Assembly (NCBI GenBank): GCA_003258795.1
Contig: QHMH01000006.1
Coordinates: 62,001-126,000 of the forward strand
Source: Candidatus Melainabacteria bacterium
Lineage (GTDB): Bacteria > Cyanobacteriota > Vampirovibrionia > Gastranaerophilales > Gastranaerophilaceae
Length of the DNA stretch: 64,000 bases
Reading direction: 5' to 3'
A program made the position numbers and the translations under genes. Positions 33,981 through 42,297 of this stretch are shown one piece after another (within the stretch, counting starts at the first letter, position 1; each line of letters starts with the position of its first letter). The notes beneath the pieces are model-generated. The model had not been told where the DNA came from. It did no database searches and was given only the letters and a program-made list of their open reading frames with translations.

Positions 33981-34841
33981 ATGTACAATGATTTGCTATA
34001 TTTTATACAAGCACATATTAGTAGTATCACCTCAAAATCATTGATATTAAACATTATCGAAATTTTAATCATTATGATAATGATACTTGCTTTTTATAGG
34101 AATTTTATTAAAAATACGCAATCAGAAAAGCTTGTAAATGGTATCTTTATTTTATTTTTAGGTTGGATTTTAAGTGAAGTTCTAATAGTAATAGATTTAA
34201 AAATATTGGGAATGTTTTTAAAAGCTCTTGTTATGCTTGTTTCTTTAAGTTTGATAGTTATTTTCCAACCAGAAATGAGAAGATTTTTGGGATATTTAGG
34301 TCAAACTGGTTTTGCAAGTATGTCTTTTTGGAAACATACAGAAAAGAAGAATGAAAGTGAAACGGATATTTTAAAAGAAGTTATTGAAGCAACGAGATAT
34401 TTATCAAAAACAAGAACGGGAGCATTGATAGTGTTCCAAAGAGGGATAGGTACTGGAACTTTTTTTGAGGTTGGTACAAAGATAAATGCTGATATCTCAA
34501 CTGAATTGATTTTGACTATATTCCATCCAAATACGCCATTGCATGATGGTGCAATGATAATAAGAGATGGAAAAATTGTATCTGCTGGGGTTTTGTTACC
34601 ATTGACAGAAGACCCTAAATTGAGTTGGAAGTATGGTACAAGACATAGAGCTGCAATCGGAATGTCTGAAGTATCTGAATCTGCCTGCCTTGTTGTTTCA
34701 GAAGAAACTGGGGATATTTCGGTATCTGTTGGTGGAATACTAAAAAAATATGAAGATCTTACAACATTGAAATCTGATTTAGCCCAATTACTTGATTACG
34801 GAATGATTTCAACAGAGAATAAAAAGACTGGACAAGATTAA
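33981..34841 (+). CDS. cdaA: Diadenylate cyclase CdaA
   Basis: 286 aa. Three N-terminal transmembrane helices (about residues 20-95) are followed by a DisA-N domain with HDGAMIIRDGKI (DGA motif) and GTRHRAAIGMSE (RHR motif), the ATP-binding and catalytic signatures. It makes cyclic di-AMP, which controls potassium and osmotic balance and wall homeostasis. FQPEMRRFLGYLG is the conserved linker after the membrane part. It is translated with lysA (2-bp gap); a new promoter near its 3' end drives the next gene. Confidence 0.95.
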   Translation: MYNDLLYFIQAHISSITSKSLILNIIEILIIMIMILAFYRNFIKNTQSEKLVNGIFILFLGWILSEVLIVIDLKILGMFLKALVMLVSLSLIVIFQPEMRRFLGYLGQTGFASMSFWKHTEKKNESETDILKEVIEATRYLSKTRTGALIVFQRGIGTGTFFEVGTKINADISTELILTIFHPNTPLHDGAMIIRDGKIVSAGVLLPLTEDPKLSWKYGTRHRAAIGMSEVSESACLVVSEETGDISVSVGGILKKYEDLTTLKSDLAQLLDYGMISTENKKTGQD

Positions 34842-34857
34842 AGTTTTCTTGTAAAAT
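34829..34857 (+). promoter_or_regulatory. Promoter for the YitT-family gene, likely leaderless
   Basis: TGGACA (34829-34834), 17-bp spacer, TAAAAT (34852-34857); the ATG is 6 nt after the -10 with no ribosome binding site. It overlaps the end of cdaA. Confidence 0.55.
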
Positions 34858-34863
34858 TGACTT

Positions 34864-35775
34864 ATGAATGCAAAACCAGTAAAGAGAGAAAGTAAACCTG
34901 TAACATTTATGTTTCTAACCTTTGGTGCTTTTATTGCGGCTATGGGTTTGGAAATGTTTTTGATTCCTAATGAAATGATTGACGGTGGGATAATCGGTAT
35001 TTCGATTATGATAAGTTACCTTACCAAAATAAATTTAGGTATTTTGATTGTTTGTTTAAACTCTCTTTTTGTATTTATGGCATTGAAACCTTTGGGCAAG
35101 TGGTTTGTTTTCCAAACAGTTTATGCTACTGCAATGTTAGGTATAAGCGTTAACTATATTGGTCAAAACTATAAAGTTGCAACAAATGATTCTTTACTTG
35201 CTACAATATTTGGAGGGATTGTTTTAGGTTTTGGTGTAGGTTTGGTTTTAAGAAATAATGCTGCTATGGATGGTACTGAAATAATTTCTATCAGATTATC
35301 TAAAAAAACTGGATTTTCTATCGGCGAGATTATCATGTTTTTCAATTTATTCATATATTCTGCAGCAGGTTTCTTATATGGTATAGACAGAGCAATGTAT
35401 TCTGTTTTGGCATATTTTATCGCATACAGAATGATTGATATTGTTATCACTGGTTTTAATGAATCAAAATCCTTAAATATTATTTCTGATAAATCTAAAA
35501 AAATTGGTGATGCTCTTATGAAAAATTTTGACTTAGGTGTAACTTATGTTAGAGGGGCCGGTGGTTATTCAGGAAAAGAAAAAGATATCATTTTTTGTGT
35601 GGTGTCAAGAATTGAGCTTACACAAGTTAAACAGTTGATAAAAAGTATTGACGAAAATGCATTTATCTCTATTGAAAATGTGTTTGAAGTTGAAGGAACA
35701 AGAATTAACAAAGAAAAAAAACTTATTGATACAAAAAAAGTTTTGAGAATGTTAAATAAAAAACAAAAAAAATAA
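34864..35775 (+). CDS. YitT family membrane protein (DUF161 + DUF2179)
   Basis: 303 aa. About five or six transmembrane helices with FLIPNEMIDGGIIGISIMIS and NNAAMDGTEIISIRLSKKTG are the paired repeats of the YitT/DUF161 family, followed by a cytoplasmic DUF2179 ferredoxin-like domain (about residues 215-285; VTYVRGAGGYSGKEKDIIF). The transported molecule is unknown; related domains have been linked to nucleotide sensing. It is downstream of cdaA but appears to have its own leaderless promoter. Confidence 0.88.
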   Translation: MNAKPVKRESKPVTFMFLTFGAFIAAMGLEMFLIPNEMIDGGIIGISIMISYLTKINLGILIVCLNSLFVFMALKPLGKWFVFQTVYATAMLGISVNYIGQNYKVATNDSLLATIFGGIVLGFGVGLVLRNNAAMDGTEIISIRLSKKTGFSIGEIIMFFNLFIYSAAGFLYGIDRAMYSVLAYFIAYRMIDIVITGFNESKSLNIISDKSKKIGDALMKNFDLGVTYVRGAGGYSGKEKDIIFCVVSRIELTQVKQLIKSIDENAFISIENVFEVEGTRINKEKKLIDTKKVLRMLNKKQKK

Positions 35776-35851
35776 ACCAGATTTTTTTATTTGGCTGTGA
35801 TATTATAGTTTGGTCAAATAGTAACGACAAAATTACAAGAAAGGCATAAAA

Positions 35852-36199
35852 ATGGCAAAGCATATTGATACAATTCCTATTGAAGTTAGCATATTAACGG
35901 CTGATCATGATATTAAGGGTACTGTTCACGTTTCAAAGTATACAAATACAAATCGTGAATTGACTGATTTACTCAACGATAGAGAAAGAAGATTTTTGGC
36001 GGTTACAAATGCTGAAATCTATCCTAAAAATGGATCACAAACTCCAAGAAAATACACTTTTTTGGAAATTCATATGGATTATGTTCTTATGGTTCATCCA
36101 TTTGCACAAGCTGTTTTCAAAGAATCTGGCAAAGCTCAAGAAGATATTGCAAGATTTAGAGAATTAAGAATGAAATTAAATCAAACAAAACCATTCTAA
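35852..36199 (+). CDS. 115-aa beta-rich protein (DUF6812-like)
   Basis: Small soluble protein with the pattern TADHDIKGTVHVSKYTNTNRELTDLLNDRER, then FLAVTNAEIYP and FLEIHMDYVLMVHP. This HxIxGxV...R.xDxLN...F..v.xA layout recurs in small uncharacterised bacterial proteins (DUF6812-like), thought to form a small barrel. AAGG precedes the ATG. It stands 15 bp upstream of the radical SAM gene and may be co-transcribed. No function known. Confidence 0.65.
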   Translation: MAKHIDTIPIEVSILTADHDIKGTVHVSKYTNTNRELTDLLNDRERRFLAVTNAEIYPKNGSQTPRKYTFLEIHMDYVLMVHPFAQAVFKESGKAQEDIARFRELRMKLNQTKPF

Positions 36200-36214
36200 A
36201 AATAGGGGTTTCCT

Positions 36215-37276
36215 ATGAACAGACGTGAATTTATTAAAAACACTCTTATATGTGGTTGTGCCGCATGTTTTGGTGGGGTTTGTTTTTCAAATCCAAAATC
36301 ACTTGAAGATATGTTCTTTTTTAAGAGCAAGAATGATTTGCCAAGAAGAGTTTTTCTTGAATCTTGTAGTTTGTGTCAACTCCGATGTGTAAAATGTTGG
36401 AGGGTCACGAATACGGAAGTTCACACTTTGGGATATTTAAAATTTGAGGATTTTAAAAAATTTGTTGATGATAATCCTGTTGTTAACGAAATAGATTTGG
36501 CACTTAAGGGTGAAATGTTTTTAAATCCTGAATTGGACAAAATTATCAAATATGCACATGAAAAAAATATTATTTTGACAGCATATAGTGGGGTTAATGG
36601 AAATTACATTTCTGATGAAATAGCAGAATTGCTTGTTAAAACACAATTTAGGAACATTGTATTTTCTATTGATGGTGCAACGCAGGATGTATATAAAATC
36701 TATCGTGTAGGTGGCAATATAGATAGTGTTTTTGAAAACATAAAAAAAATAAATTTTTATAAAAAGAAATACAATTCTAAATATCCTGAATTAACTTATA
36801 AGTTTATTGTTTTTGGACATAATGAACATGAGATTATCCCTGCAAAAGAAAAAGCAAAAGAGCTTGGTATGGGGATTACATTCGACACAAACTATGCTCC
36901 AGCATACTCTCCTGTTATTGACAAGAAAATGGTAAAAGAACTTACAGGATTGAGTTTTGATACATTGCCAGAACAGAGAATGAGCGAAAATCAATTTATA
37001 ATGTGTCAGGCACTTTTCAATAGACCTGTGATTTTTTACAATGGACTTTTGAGAGGTTGCTGTATGGCTGATGAAAATAGACATTTTGATGATATAAACG
37101 TATTTAAAGATGGCTATTTAAAAGCTATGAATGGGGCAAAAATAGCTTATGCAAGAAGAATGCTTGCAAATTACAAAACCCCTGCTCATAAGGATTTAGC
37201 GTGTTCAAAATGTTTTATGTATAAACAGTTGAAAAAGCACAAATTTTGTCTTATGAATGATGAGATGAATAAATAG
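36215..37276 (+). CDS. Radical SAM protein with a twin-arginine-like N-terminus
   Basis: 353 aa. C54-x3-C58-x2-C61 is the radical SAM iron-sulfur motif; VFSIDGATQDVYKIYRVGG and the C-terminal cysteines (GCCMA about residue 287; CSKC...C near the end) resemble SPASM-type auxiliary sites. Unusually, the protein begins NRREFIK followed by a hydrophobic, Cys-rich stretch (LICGCAACFGGVCFS), which fits a Tat signal (RRxFxK) or a lipoprotein-like leader. GGGG precedes the ATG, so the leader is translated. Substrate unknown. Confidence 0.82.
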   Translation: MNRREFIKNTLICGCAACFGGVCFSNPKSLEDMFFFKSKNDLPRRVFLESCSLCQLRCVKCWRVTNTEVHTLGYLKFEDFKKFVDDNPVVNEIDLALKGEMFLNPELDKIIKYAHEKNIILTAYSGVNGNYISDEIAELLVKTQFRNIVFSIDGATQDVYKIYRVGGNIDSVFENIKKINFYKKKYNSKYPELTYKFIVFGHNEHEIIPAKEKAKELGMGITFDTNYAPAYSPVIDKKMVKELTGLSFDTLPEQRMSENQFIMCQALFNRPVIFYNGLLRGCCMADENRHFDDINVFKDGYLKAMNGAKIAYARRMLANYKTPAHKDLACSKCFMYKQLKKHKFCLMNDEMNK

Positions 37277-37317
37277 TATTTTATTTATGATAAAATTGGG
37301 TTAATTTGAGGTTTATT

Positions 37318-38928
37318 ATGGAACAAGTAAAAAAGCTTGAAGTATTTTCAAACATAAAAGGTGATATATTTGGTGGTATAACTGCTGGTGTAATTGCACT
37401 TCCTTTAGCGCTTGCATTTGGTGTTGCATCAGGTGTTGGTGCGGCAGCTGGTTTGTACGGCGCAATAATGGTTGGTATGTTTGCGGCTATATTTGGTGGA
37501 ACAAAAACCCAAATTTCCGGTCCAACTGGTCCGATGACGGTCGTTCTTGCATCAATAGTTGTTTCGCACCCTGGAAATCTGAATGTAATTTTCATGACGA
37601 TATTGCTTGCAGGATTGATACAAATTATTTTTGGACTTACTAAATTAGGAAGTTTTATCAAATATGTTCCATATCCTGTTATTTCAGGGTTTATGAGCGG
37701 TATTGGTTTTATTATTATAATTCTTCAAGCAGGACCTTTATTGGGGCTAAGTTCAAGTGGAAGTACTTATGAGTGTTTAAAAACTCTTGTAAAAACTCTT
37801 CCTGACACTAATTTACACGCATTATTAGCTGGTATCATGACACTTTTAATAGTGTTTTTTACTCCAAAAAAAATCTCAAAGATTATTCCTTCTGCCCTTA
37901 TTGCATTGGTTGTTGTTACTGTTATATGTATCCTTTTTAAATTTAATGTTCCAACTATTGCAGATATCCCAGCTGCATTACCAAGTTTTAAGTTTCCACT
38001 TGTAAATCCAGAACTCTTAAAAAATATTTTACCTATTGCTTTTACATTGGCAGTATTAGGTTCGGTGGATTCACTTTTAACATCGCTTGTTGCTGATTCC
38101 ATCACAAAGACAAAACATGATTCTAACAAAGAACTTATAGGTCAAGGAATTGGAAATATGATGGCATCATTGTTTGGAGGAATTGCCGGTGCTGGAGCAA
38201 CGATGAGAACTGTTGTTAACGTAAAAGCTGGGGGAAGAACGCAACTTTCCGGAGTTGTACATTCACTATTTTTGTTAACTATTTTATTGGGTGCAGCACC
38301 ATTAGCAAAAAATATTCCAACTGCTGTTTTAGCAGGGATTTTAATCAAAGTTGGTGTTGATATTATTGATTATAAATTTTTAAAAATTATTCGTAATGCC
38401 CCTAAACGTGACTTGTTTGTAATGCTTTGGGTATTTTTTGTTACAGTATTTTATGATTTGATTTTTGCTGTTGGAACAGGTATTGTTCTTTCTGCAATAC
38501 TTTTTGCGATATCAATAGCTCAACAATTCGACTTACAAATTGATGATATTTGTCCAATCGAAGATGATTCTTCGGTAGAGGAAAAATCGAAATATGCAAT
38601 AAGAGTTATTGATGTTAAAGGTATTTTGTTCTTTGGGTCTTCTTCTCAAATGATTTCAGGTGTTGATGATATGCTTGGTACAAAGTATGTTATTATTAGT
38701 TGCGAACAAATTTCAACTATGGATGTTTCTGCAGCTTTCGCTCTTGAGGATATGATTGTAAATTTAAGAAGCAGAGGAATTACTGTTATTTTAGTTTTGA
38801 GAAATGACTCTGTGAAGAAAAAACTTTGGGATTTAGGTGTGATAAGTATTTTGGGCAAAGACAATGTTTTCCTTGATAAAAACGTTGCTGTACAAGAGGC
38901 ACGTGAAAGATTAGAAGGAAAAATTTAA
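37318..38928 (+). CDS. SulP family anion transporter with STAS domain
   Basis: 536 aa from the ATG at 37318 (GAGG 7 nt upstream; a TTG 12 bases earlier is unlikely). About 12 to 14 transmembrane segments, with SGPTGPMTVVLA (about residue 62) and FGGIAGAGATMRTVVNVKAGGRTQ in the substrate region, then a C-terminal STAS domain (about 430-530; STMDVSAAFALEDMI). SulP proteins move sulfate, bicarbonate or other anions; which one cannot be told from sequence. BicA-like bicarbonate uptake is a possibility in this lineage. Confidence 0.88.
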   Translation: MEQVKKLEVFSNIKGDIFGGITAGVIALPLALAFGVASGVGAAAGLYGAIMVGMFAAIFGGTKTQISGPTGPMTVVLASIVVSHPGNLNVIFMTILLAGLIQIIFGLTKLGSFIKYVPYPVISGFMSGIGFIIIILQAGPLLGLSSSGSTYECLKTLVKTLPDTNLHALLAGIMTLLIVFFTPKKISKIIPSALIALVVVTVICILFKFNVPTIADIPAALPSFKFPLVNPELLKNILPIAFTLAVLGSVDSLLTSLVADSITKTKHDSNKELIGQGIGNMMASLFGGIAGAGATMRTVVNVKAGGRTQLSGVVHSLFLLTILLGAAPLAKNIPTAVLAGILIKVGVDIIDYKFLKIIRNAPKRDLFVMLWVFFVTVFYDLIFAVGTGIVLSAILFAISIAQQFDLQIDDICPIEDDSSVEEKSKYAIRVIDVKGILFFGSSSQMISGVDDMLGTKYVIISCEQISTMDVSAAFALEDMIVNLRSRGITVILVLRNDSVKKKLWDLGVISILGKDNVFLDKNVAVQEARERLEGKI

Positions 38929-38982
38929 TAAAAATTCATTAAAGTTTTACGTTTTTAATCCGAAAATATAATAGTTATATAA

Positions 38983-40734
38983 ATGGAGTATAAACTTTTG
39001 AGTAACGGTATAAATTTTGATATGTCGAAATTGATTGAAACTCGACAAAAAAATCAGCAAAAAATTGATTCAAATCAATTAAAAATGCCGGAGTTTGAAA
39101 TGCAAATTTCAGGGTTTGGTAATGATTTAAATTTATCAAAAACTGCGGAAGCTTCTTATTTTCAGGACAAGCAATCTGCACTTGATGAGATAAATCTTCA
39201 AAAGAGTGTACTTGATGATTTAAGTGTTAGCGAGCAAAATGTTTCATCTCTTACAAATGATGTTAACAGATTGAGTAAGTCAGTTAAAGCCTTGCAAAAT
39301 GAAGTCGAAAATAATAAAAAAGCTGGTGTTGGAGAAAATAGCTCCTATGGTCATGCAAAAATTAAAGAACTTGAAAATGCACAGAAAAGACTTGATGAAA
39401 AAACACAAGCTCTTAATGATGCTATAGAGCAGCAAAATATAAACGAAGAACTCAAAACGAAAGCACAAAATGCTATCGAAAAAGCAAATGATTTATTAAA
39501 TAAATCTGAAGAAAATATAAAAAATGAACAAGAAAAACAAAAGATTGCTCAAGATAGTATAACAAATACTGAAAATGAAAAAAATAGTGTTGAAGAAGAA
39601 ATTAAAGATTTAACGCAAGAAAACGTAGAAATAGATAATAAAATAGAAACATTAAAGAATTCTCAGGATACAAATAATTTAAAAGAAGCGGCACAAAATG
39701 CACAAAAGAAATTTGTTGAAATGCCTACGGTAGCTCAACAAAAAGAAACAATTTCCGCTTTTAATAATTGGGCATCTTCTGTCGCAAATAATAAAAACGC
39801 ATCAGAAGCAGAGATTAGAGAATGTATAGATAAAATGGACTACATAGCTAAAAACAATAAAATCTCTGCAGTTCAAGATTTGGTTGGAAATTCAAAAAAT
39901 ATTTCTAATCAGTTAAAGGCAAGATTAAACGCTTCAAATGCAAATGTTGCAAATGATAGTGTAGAAAAGAATACAGGAGATAAAACAAATACTTCTAAAT
40001 TACCAGAAACAAAAAAAGAAGTTGAAAATAAAGAGGTAAATCAAAAAGAAGTAAAGAAAACTGAAAACAAAGAGGTTAAAACACCCGTTGAAAATGTGTC
40101 TATGCAAAAAGACACAGGAAAAACTAAACAGGTTGAAAATAAATCAGAAACTAAAGTAGAAAAAAGACCAACTGCTGAAAATAAATCAAAGGCAGAAAAC
40201 AAAACCGCTGTTGAACAAAAACAGCCTACGAAAGTGGAACAAAATGTCAATAAAAAATCTGTAAATAAAACTGAAAAACAACCAGAAAAATTTGAAAATA
40301 ACGTTGTTTATAAAGATGCTGAAACCGGAATTGAATCGACCCTTAACTACACCGTAAAATTAGATGATGATGGCAAGTATCAGATGAATATGAACGCAAA
40401 AAATATACGTCCAGATGACGAAGTAGTTCAAGTTTTGACTTTTATGGATGATTATAAATATAGTTCAGGTAAAACAACAACTCCTCCACAAAGAAAAAAT
40501 ATAGCTATGACATCGATAGAAGCAAACCGAATTAAAATGAAAAAATTGATATATGAAGACATTATAAACAAGGAAGCAAAAGGTGAAAAAATTTCAGACG
40601 GAGAAGCTAAATTTAGAGATAGCTTTAAGTCTGAATTGAGCCAAAAAGGTTTTAAATATGATGATGATACTAAAAAAATCATAGCATCTGATCCTAAAAT
40701 GATGGAATATTTAGAAGAAAGAGGCTTACTTTAG
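38983..40734 (+). CDS. Long coiled-coil, Asn/Lys/Glu-rich protein of unknown function
   Basis: 583 aa, very polar. Residues about 50-240 are coiled coil; about 310-420 are a low-complexity, imperfectly repeated KTENKEVK / VENKSETK region; the last 160 residues form a globular domain (VVYKDAETGIESTLNYTVKLDDDGKY onward). No signal peptide. A TTG at 38998 with GGAG 8 nt upstream may be the true start (578 aa), because the ATG at 38983 lies about 10 nt after TATAAT (38967-38972) with no ribosome binding site. Possibly structural or secreted by a leaderless route; not recognised. Confidence 0.7.
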   Translation: MEYKLLSNGINFDMSKLIETRQKNQQKIDSNQLKMPEFEMQISGFGNDLNLSKTAEASYFQDKQSALDEINLQKSVLDDLSVSEQNVSSLTNDVNRLSKSVKALQNEVENNKKAGVGENSSYGHAKIKELENAQKRLDEKTQALNDAIEQQNINEELKTKAQNAIEKANDLLNKSEENIKNEQEKQKIAQDSITNTENEKNSVEEEIKDLTQENVEIDNKIETLKNSQDTNNLKEAAQNAQKKFVEMPTVAQQKETISAFNNWASSVANNKNASEAEIRECIDKMDYIAKNNKISAVQDLVGNSKNISNQLKARLNASNANVANDSVEKNTGDKTNTSKLPETKKEVENKEVNQKEVKKTENKEVKTPVENVSMQKDTGKTKQVENKSETKVEKRPTAENKSKAENKTAVEQKQPTKVEQNVNKKSVNKTEKQPEKFENNVVYKDAETGIESTLNYTVKLDDDGKYQMNMNAKNIRPDDEVVQVLTFMDDYKYSSGKTTTPPQRKNIAMTSIEANRIKMKKLIYEDIINKEAKGEKISDGEAKFRDSFKSELSQKGFKYDDDTKKIIASDPKMMEYLEERGLL

Positions 40735-41546
40735 TTTCCATTGAGGGTTGTGAAGGCATCCTCAACGATACTATTTATGTCAAAACTTAAATTTTCGCCA
40801 TTTGTTGAAAAATGAACGAGGTACTCAATGTTTCCAGAAGGTCCTTTTATGCTTGAAAAAGTTAGACCTTTAATTTTGTATCCTAAATTTATAATAAAAT
40901 CACAAACATTTGAAATAACATCTCTGTGGGTATTTCTATTTCGTACTACTCCACCTTTTTCAACTAAGTCTTTTCCTGCTTCAAATTGAGGTTTTATCAA
41001 ACAAATCATTTCGTGAAAATCAGTAGAAAGTAGATTTTTTAAATTTGGTAAAACTTTTTCTATTGATATAAAAGAAACATCCATAACTAAAAGGTTGGCT
41101 AAAGGTTCGCCTTCGTTATAAATATCTTCCTTTTTGCAAAGTTTAATGTTAGTTTTTTCAACAACTTTGACTCTTTTATCTTGTCTTATTTTCCAAGCGA
41201 TTTGACCATAACCAACGTCTACTGCGTAAACAAATTTTGCTCCATTTTGCAAAAGACAATCTGTAAAACCTCCAGTTGATGCACCTGCATCAAGACAGAT
41301 TCTATCCTTTATTTCGATGTCAAATGTTTTTAAAGCCTTCTCAAGTTTAAAACCTCCTCTTGAAACATAAGGCATAGTTTTAACTTCAATTTGCAGTTTT
41401 TTTTCAGGATTTATTTGAAATCCAGCTTTAGTTATAACTTCATCATTTATTTTTACATCACCGGCAAGAACGGCGGCAGCTGCTTTGCTTTTGTTCTCAA
41501 AATATCCAAGATTTACAAGTAATGAGTCTAATCTTTCTTTTTTCAA
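40731..41546 (-). CDS. tlyA: TlyA-family rRNA methyltransferase / hemolysin A-like
   Basis: 271 aa: an N-terminal S4 RNA-binding domain (ERLDSLLVNLGYFENKSKA, about 3-65) then an FtsJ-like methyltransferase (LDAGASTGGFTDCLL, about residues 80-95; LVMDVSFISIEKVLP; LIKPQFEAGKD). It methylates 2'-O positions of rRNA in characterised members. TTG start at 41546 overlapping the tatD stop (TTGA). It converges on the coiled-coil gene, sharing TTAG at the stops. Confidence 0.92.
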   Translation of the reverse strand: MKKERLDSLLVNLGYFENKSKAAAAVLAGDVKINDEVITKAGFQINPEKKLQIEVKTMPYVSRGGFKLEKALKTFDIEIKDRICLDAGASTGGFTDCLLQNGAKFVYAVDVGYGQIAWKIRQDKRVKVVEKTNIKLCKKEDIYNEGEPLANLLVMDVSFISIEKVLPNLKNLLSTDFHEMICLIKPQFEAGKDLVEKGGVVRNRNTHRDVISNVCDFIINLGYKIKGLTFSSIKGPSGNIEYLVHFSTNGENLSFDINSIVEDAFTTLNGN

Positions 41547-42295
41547 AATTTAAAAATCCTTTTTGCATTCTGATTTGTAACTTCTTCAACTTGTTCAAAG
41601 GAGATGCCCCTTAAATTTGCAATTTCCTGCGCTACATATTTAACATAGGCGGGATGATTTTCTTTTCCTCTAAAAGGTTCTGGTGTCAAATACGGTGCAT
41701 CTGTTTCGAGCAACAAATAATCAAGTGGAATTTCTTTTGCAACTTCTTTCATTTTTTTTGCATTTTTAAATGTTACAACGCCACCAATAGCAATAAAAAA
41801 TCCGCATTTGATACATTCTTTTGCAAAGTCAAGGCTTCCAGAAAAGCAATGCATTATCACAGGAATATCTTTGATATCTTTTATAATTTCAAATGAATCA
41901 AAATGTGCATCTCTATCATGGATTAAAATCGGCAAAGATAAATCTTGTGCAATTTTGATTTGCCTTTTAAATGCATCTTTTTGCTCTTTAACAAATGTTT
42001 TATCCCAATAATAATCAAGTCCTATTTCGCCGACAGCAACAATTTTTTTATTCACTTTAACTAAATCTTTGATAATTTCGTAATCTTCATCCTTTGCTTT
42101 CAAAACTTCTGAGGGATGAACGCCCAAAGCTCCATATACTTCTTCAAACTGACTGCATAGTGATATAACTTTTTCATAAGAGGATCTATCAGCGGAAGGT
42201 ACAATTATTTTTTCAACACCAAAATCTTTAGCCTCTTTTACCAAAAAAGCTGCATCCTGTTCTATCATGTCAATATGTGAGTGAGTGTCTATCAA
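41543..42295 (-). CDS. tatD: TatD-family metal-dependent DNase
   Basis: 250 aa TIM barrel. DTHSHIDM gives the first two metal-binding His residues; GEIGLDYYW the Glu; LPILIHDRDA and VIMHCFSG further His; LLETDAPYLTPEP the Asp. TatD enzymes hydrolyse DNA 3' ends and may act in repair. Start is TTG at 42295 with AAGGG upstream. It lies between a GT2 gene (2-bp gap) and tlyA (4-bp overlap), so all three are co-transcribed. Confidence 0.93.
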   Translation of the reverse strand: MIDTHSHIDMIEQDAAFLVKEAKDFGVEKIIVPSADRSSYEKVISLCSQFEEVYGALGVHPSEVLKAKDEDYEIIKDLVKVNKKIVAVGEIGLDYYWDKTFVKEQKDAFKRQIKIAQDLSLPILIHDRDAHFDSFEIIKDIKDIPVIMHCFSGSLDFAKECIKCGFFIAIGGVVTFKNAKKMKEVAKEIPLDYLLLETDAPYLTPEPFRGKENHPAYVKYVAQEIANLRGISFEQVEEVTNQNAKRIFKF

Positions 42296-42297
42296 AA

